Assembly: GCA_017311185.1 (NCBI GenBank)
Contig: JAESUZ010002551.1
Coordinates: forward strand, 1,798,001 to 1,862,000
DNA: 64,000 nucleotides
Reading direction: 5' to 3'
Origin: Proteles cristata cristata
Lineage: Eukaryota > Chordata > Mammalia > Carnivora > Hyaenidae
Below the pieces are notes generated by a model. The model did not search any database and had not been told where the DNA came from. It saw nothing but the letters and a program-made list of their open reading frames with translations. Shown one piece after another: positions 59,593 through 64,000 of the stretch (positions within the stretch are counted from its first letter, which is position 1; the number at the start of each line of letters is the position of its first letter). The translations under genes were made by a program, and so were the position numbers.

Positions 59593-60344
59593 AAATTTAA
59601 GTTGTAAATCTAACCATAATTCTTAGATAAGCCAATAGTGAGTCACTTGTTGACTCTTTGGTCAAAAATATTTCTAACTAAAATGTATGAAATCACAACT
59701 GAACACCCTTCTCTTCAGATGTAACTGTTTACAAGGATAATAATGAGATTTGGAAAAGTCTTTTATTTCTTCTAACAGAACAAAATCTGAAGACTGAGAT
59801 CTTCACATCCCAATATAACTCACTAATTAGTATTTGGATTTGCCCTTCTTTCAGTGTTAAACTAAAGAAAATACATGAGCCATATTCAGGCACTGAGAAT
59901 ACACAATGCAGGACTGAGATTCTTGAGAGCAGGAAAATGCATGACTCAAAGCCCAAATTGACCTTGACCTCACTTTTCAGGACACTTTCCAGACTGTGGC
60001 ACCGGGAGACAGCTCTCAAGCAGAGCGCAGGGTCTCACTGAGCTGAAGAGCAGAGATGAGTCATTAGGGCAGCTGAATCATTATAGGCCTGAGAATCAGA
60101 GAACAGGGCCTCCAGAAGTCCATAAGTAGTTCCTCTGTAGGTCATGGGCTTGAGACTGGAGTGTGGAGACACAGCAGAGAACAGCCACTGCAAAGCTGAG
60201 ACATAATCACAGAGCCCACTTTAATGGGAGTCACTGGAGCTCCAAGTCAGCCAGAGAGGCAAAAACCTGATAACGATATTGGGCATTTACATGAGACCCC
60301 AGAATGCCACACCTTGGGAAATAAGGGCCATGCCCTAAAGCGTG

Positions 60345-60560
60345 TACCAGCAAACCTTTTCATAATGGGCCAGAGACTAAATATTTATTATTGGCTTTGT
60401 GGACCATTTGGTCCTTCCTGAAATACTTCACTCTGCTGTTGTAACTGGAAAAGTGGCCACAGACAATGCATAAATAAATGAGTACAGCTGTCTTCCAATA
60501 TAACTTTGTTTACAAAAACAAAGAGAGGGCCCATAGGCCACAGTTTGCCAACTCCCTCAC
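60345..60560 (+). mobile_element. DNA-transposon-like repeat with inverted ends
   Basis: 'cagcaaaccttttcataatg', 'gggccagagactaaatattt', 'tttgtggaccatttggtcct', 'tgttgtaactggaaaagtgg', 'tataactttgtttacaaaaa' and 'cagtttgccaactcc' follow a well-known mammalian repeat layout. I do not trust my memory for its family name. Confidence 0.65.
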
Positions 60561-60689
60561 TAAAATAAAGGCTGTGACCTAGAACTCAGTGCCAAACTAA
60601 TACAGAGCCACCCAAAAAAATAATAAAACCAGGCCTAATGAGATCAAGGTGTACTTTCGGTATATAAACTGCCTGCCAGAACATAATTC

Positions 60690-61740
60690 AGTCCTCTTAA
60701 AATAAAGGGAAAAAATAATCCACATTCTCTATACCTTAACATTCACAATGCCCAAGATGCAATAAAAATTTACTAGACATGCAAGTGGGAAAATATGACC
60801 CTTAACTGAGAAAAAAAAAGACAGTAAAAAAAAACAGACAAGTATTTAAGACAGTTCTTAAACATACAGTCAACTATAAATAAAAGATGAATACAATGAG
60901 TGAAGAGATAGGAAATCTTGAGGACTTTAAGGGAAATAAGAGCCATAAAATAAACTAGAATAAAATTCTAGAACTAAAAAATCACAAAATATAAAATTTA
61001 AAATTCACCAGATGGGCTTCAGAGCAAGTTTGAAACTGAAAAAAAAAGGAAAGAAAAAAGAATACTTAATGATAGAGCAACAGAAATCATGTACTCTGAA
61101 ATATGAGAGAAAATTTTTGAAAAAAAAAAGAGGCTCAATGACTTTTAGACAATACCAAGTGGTCTAACCTACATGTAACTGGAGTCAAAGAAAGAAAAGA
61201 GGGAGAGAAAAAGGCAGAAAAACATTATTGGTGAAGGAAGTGCTAAAATAATTCCTAAATTTGGTGACACTATCAACCTACAAATCCAAGAAGCTCACTA
61301 AACTTGAAGTAAATACAAAAAAACCAGTGCTAGACATGTCATAGTCAAACCGTTGAACCCCAAAAATATGGAGAACATTTTATAAATAGAGAAATTAAGG
61401 CACTTTAAATAGAAAGGAATTAATCATAAACAATACAGCTAACTTTTCATCACAAATGAGGGAGAGTTCATAAGGTAGTGGAACATCTTTAAGGCATAGA
61501 AAGAGAAAAGAAAAGCCAAGAGCCCAATGTCTAAGAAAATACTCTTCAAAATAGAGGCAAAAAAAATTTTTTTTCAGGCAAACAAAAGCTGAGAGAATTT
61601 GTAAGCAGCAGACCTGTATTATGAGAAATGACAAAGAAAATTTCACTGGTTGAAACAATAATCCTAAACATTCAGATCTATATAAAGACAGAGGAGCAGC
61701 AATAATGGTGACTATGTAGACAAACATCTAAGCTGTATTT
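60690..61740 (+). mobile_element. Old L1 fragment (5' UTR/ORF1 region)
   Basis: 'tctagaactaaaaaatcac', 'ttcaccagatgggcttcaga', 'tctaacctacatgtaactgg', 'atcaacctacaaatccaaga' and 'catagtcaaaccgttgaacc' follow the order of old L1 (L1M-type) upstream sequence. Frames are broken. Confidence 0.75.
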
Positions 61741-61753
61741 TTTCATCTCTCTT

Positions 61754-61968
61754 TTTTTAAATTGTGTTTTCAATGTTTGTTTATTTTTAAGAGAGAGAAA
61801 CAGAGCATGAGCAGGGGAGGGGCAGAGAGAGAGAGATACAGAATCTGAAGCAGGCTCCAGGCTCTGAGTGTTAGCACAGAGCCAGACGGAGGCTCAAACA
61901 CATGAACCATGAGGTCATGACCTGAGCTGAAGTCAGACATTTAACCAACTTAGCCACCCAGTCACCCC
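61754..61968 (-). mobile_element. Carnivore SINE, minus strand
   Basis: AGAGAGAGAAACAGAGCATG body, ends CTTAGCCACCCAGTCACCCC; flanks TTTTTCATCTCTC (61739 onward) and TTTTTCATCTCTTTA (61975 onward). Confidence 0.9.
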
Positions 61969-62284
61969 TATAGTTTTTCATCTCTTTAGTTCTTTTAAAA
62001 ATAACTGATTATTTAACATACATTTCATTGTATTATAGGGTTTATAATATGTTTCTAAAGATAATACATGACCATAGCACACAGCTGAGGGTCTAACTCT
62101 AACCACACTGCTGTCAAGTTTTACATATTATGCAAAAGTACAATAATAACTAATTATACTATCAGAATGCATATTGTAATATGTAGCTTTTACAATCAAG
62201 ATTAGCAAAGATATCTGAAGATATAAAAAACATTAACCATAACAGAAAAAAAATGATAAATTGTAATTTTTCAAATTTTAAACT

Positions 62285-62599
62285 TTGGTTTATCAACAAC
62301 ACCATTAAGAAAATGAAACGGCAAATGCCACAAACTGGGAGAAAATATTACACATATGTATAAGTATTTGTGTATGCATGTATATATTAAGTATTATATA
62401 AATATATACATGACAAGAGCTCATGTCCAGATACACAAAGATCATGTATAGCTCAATAATAAAATGACCCAAAAATAATACAAAATGGGCAAAACATGTT
62501 GACATCACACATACACACAAAAAAATTAAACATGTGGACAATGAACATAAGAAAAGTGTTCAAGAGAAATGCAAATTAAAACCACAAGGAGGTATCATT

Positions 62600-62652
<53 letters not shown>

Positions 62653-62830
62653 TAGCTAACATAAAACACGACTACAAAACAAAGTGTTGGTAAATGTATA
62701 GTGTAACTAGAATTCAAATGCACCACTGGAGTCTATAGTTATATAACCATTTTGGGAAACTCTGACAATTCCTTACAAAGTTCAATGCACATCTTCTATA
62801 TGACCCAACCAATTAAAAAGAATTAAAGCA
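62285..62830 (+). mobile_element. L1 ORF2-end fragment with an internal CA array
   Basis: 'caacaccattaagaaaatga', 'ccacaaactgggagaaaata', 'caagagaaatgcaaattaaa' and 'caaagtgttggtaaatgtat' match the L1 3' coding end. A (CA)n array of about 23 units (62605-62650) interrupts it. Confidence 0.75.
62605..62650. repeat. (CA)n microsatellite
   Basis: About 23 uninterrupted CA units after TCTCTCTCTCACA. Confidence 0.95.
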
Positions 62831-63151
62831 AGACGGGATGAATGGATAAAAGAAGGGAGGGAGGGAGCGAGGTGATCATAACAATATCAGACTGAAATTC
62901 ACATTGAAAAAAATTACACAAGACAGTACATTGAAAAAGCTGTACTCATCATTCAACTTCTTTACTGAATAAACTACATATTCTAAGTAGAAAAAGAAGC
63001 CATGTCAATATCTATTGCCCATTAAAACAAAGATCTGAGGTACCATAACATCCTACTAGTACCTTCCTCTAAAGAGCTCTTTTGTTTAAAAAAATTACAT
63101 TTTAAAAATATATACACATACATGTATGTGCATTCATATAAATGCATATAT

Positions 63152-63174
63152 ATTAGATATTAATGATATCTAAT
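63152..63174. repeat. Small perfect inverted repeat
   Basis: ATTAGATAT and ATATCTAAT flank a 5-base loop. AT-rich and probably without function. Confidence 0.8.
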
Positions 63175-63595
63175 GACACAACCCAATATATATAATAAAA
63201 TAATGATTATCAAGAGAGTAAAAATGTCACCTGGTAGATAGAGAAAGAGCAGTGGAAAGCAAGAGGGATTCAGGGAAGGTAGGAAGGAGAGAACACATCT
63301 TTTAGCACAGCTAAATAATTTCCCAGCATCCTTAGCTCATGGCAAAAATGTTCAGTTCCTGAGAAGCCATTCTTGTTGGAAGGTAGCCAGAGGCCTAACA
63401 TTTAATTATTCTATACATGGCCTTATAGAAGGAAATTTTATACAGTGGTGAATACAAGAGAACAGGAAGGATTACAGCCCAGAGATAAACATTTTGTATC
63501 TTTTTGTATCTTTTTAAAACAATTTAACATTCCGCCAGTGCTGTCATTGGCAGAGCTAATAATCCCCTAAAGAAAGAAATTACAGCACAGGTAAC

Positions 63596-63765
63596 ACAGT
63601 CGATAATATCGTATTAACTCTGTATGGTGACAGAGGGTAACTACAGTTATCATGGTGGACATTTCATAATATATATAAATGTCAAATTTATATTGAGACA
63701 TGCAAATTTATACTGCATGTCTAAAAGTGCTGTATAATATGCCAACTATACTTCAATTATAAATT
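63596..63765 (+). mobile_element. Old L1 3' UTR end
   Basis: 'tgtatggtgacagagggtaa', 'tatcatggtggacatttcat' and 'atgccaactatacttcaatt' match the end of old L1 3' UTRs. Confidence 0.7.
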
Positions 63766-64000
63766 TTTTTATGAAGGTAGAAATTAAGCAAAAGAGCTTT
63801 CCACTTTATTTATTTAACCTACTCTCTCTTACAGGGGATTGAGTATCTAAATGAAGATTATCCATTCTTCCTTTCAGAGGAAAAGAAAAATAAATCTAAA
63901 CGAATCATTAAAAATCAGAGAAGGGTTGGTAGAAATTTCACTGACTTGAATGTTACAAATTTATTGTCAGAAAATTAATTTGTTTTTCTAATAGCCTTAC

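Larger units (their letters stand above)
58885..64000 (-). other. ELAPOR2 intron 3 (partial, at least 5.1 kb)
   Basis: No exon 3 was recognised up to base 64000. Contents: SINE 59389-59592, a DNA-transposon-like repeat at about 60345-60560, L1 fragments 60690-61740, 62285-62830 and 63596-63765, a SINE at 61754-61968, a CA array at 62605-62650 and a small AT palindrome at 63152-63174. Confidence 0.85.

Overview
This is mammalian nuclear DNA, almost certainly from a felid or close feliform carnivore. The evidence is about two dozen tRNA-derived carnivore SINEs whose heads follow the cat-type form (GGGGCRCCTGGGTGGCTCAG, CT-rich middle, AATAAA-rich tail). There are also L1, L2, MIR and hAT-type remnants, and one intron-rich vertebrate gene. 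Nothing bacterial, plasmid-borne or phage-like is present.

The only protein-coding gene I can support is ELAPOR2 (KIAA1324L/EIG121L), on the minus strand across the whole window. Eighteen coding exons were placed base by base from GT/AG splice sites, phase continuity and protein recognition, in transcript order from 58737-58884 down to 7053-7218. They join without a frame break into 2524 coding bases (841 complete codons plus one split-codon base). Against the human protein as I remember it (1029 residues), they cover about residues 169-1010. That corresponds to exons 4-21 of 22. Exons 1-3 lie beyond base 64000. The short last coding exon (about 19 residues) was not found in bases 1-7052 and probably lies before base 1.

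The exons spell out a type I membrane protein. It has an N-terminal ectodomain with cysteine-rich GCC2/GCC3 (ephrin-receptor-like) modules at about 282-335, 395-430, 600-660 and just after, and a mannose-6-phosphate-receptor-homology (MRH) type domain at about 666-895. A transmembrane helix follows at about 929-950, then a cytosolic tail with a YSKL sorting-type motif. The family acts in endosome/lysosome trafficking, autophagy and BMP-related signalling.

The rest is intron, from about 0.6 to 10.5 kb each. Bases 1-7052 (last intron) hold a decayed LTR-retrovirus-like block at about 560-5945. Bases 8459-23763 hold a young 5'-truncated L1 and an older L1 with two SINEs nested in it. Bases 30795-39170 are SINE-rich and L1-derived. 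Bases 40724-51196 contain a small interstitial telomeric-type repeat between direct repeats, an L2/hAT/SINE nest, and a perfect 67-bp tandem duplication. Bases 58885-64000 are dominated by L1 remnants.

I found no new multi-gene system. The points most worth checking are the TTAGGG insertion, the tail-to-tail inverted SINE pair beside an exon, the 67-bp duplication, a G-quadruplex candidate and a possible lineage-specific glycosylation site in ELAPOR2.
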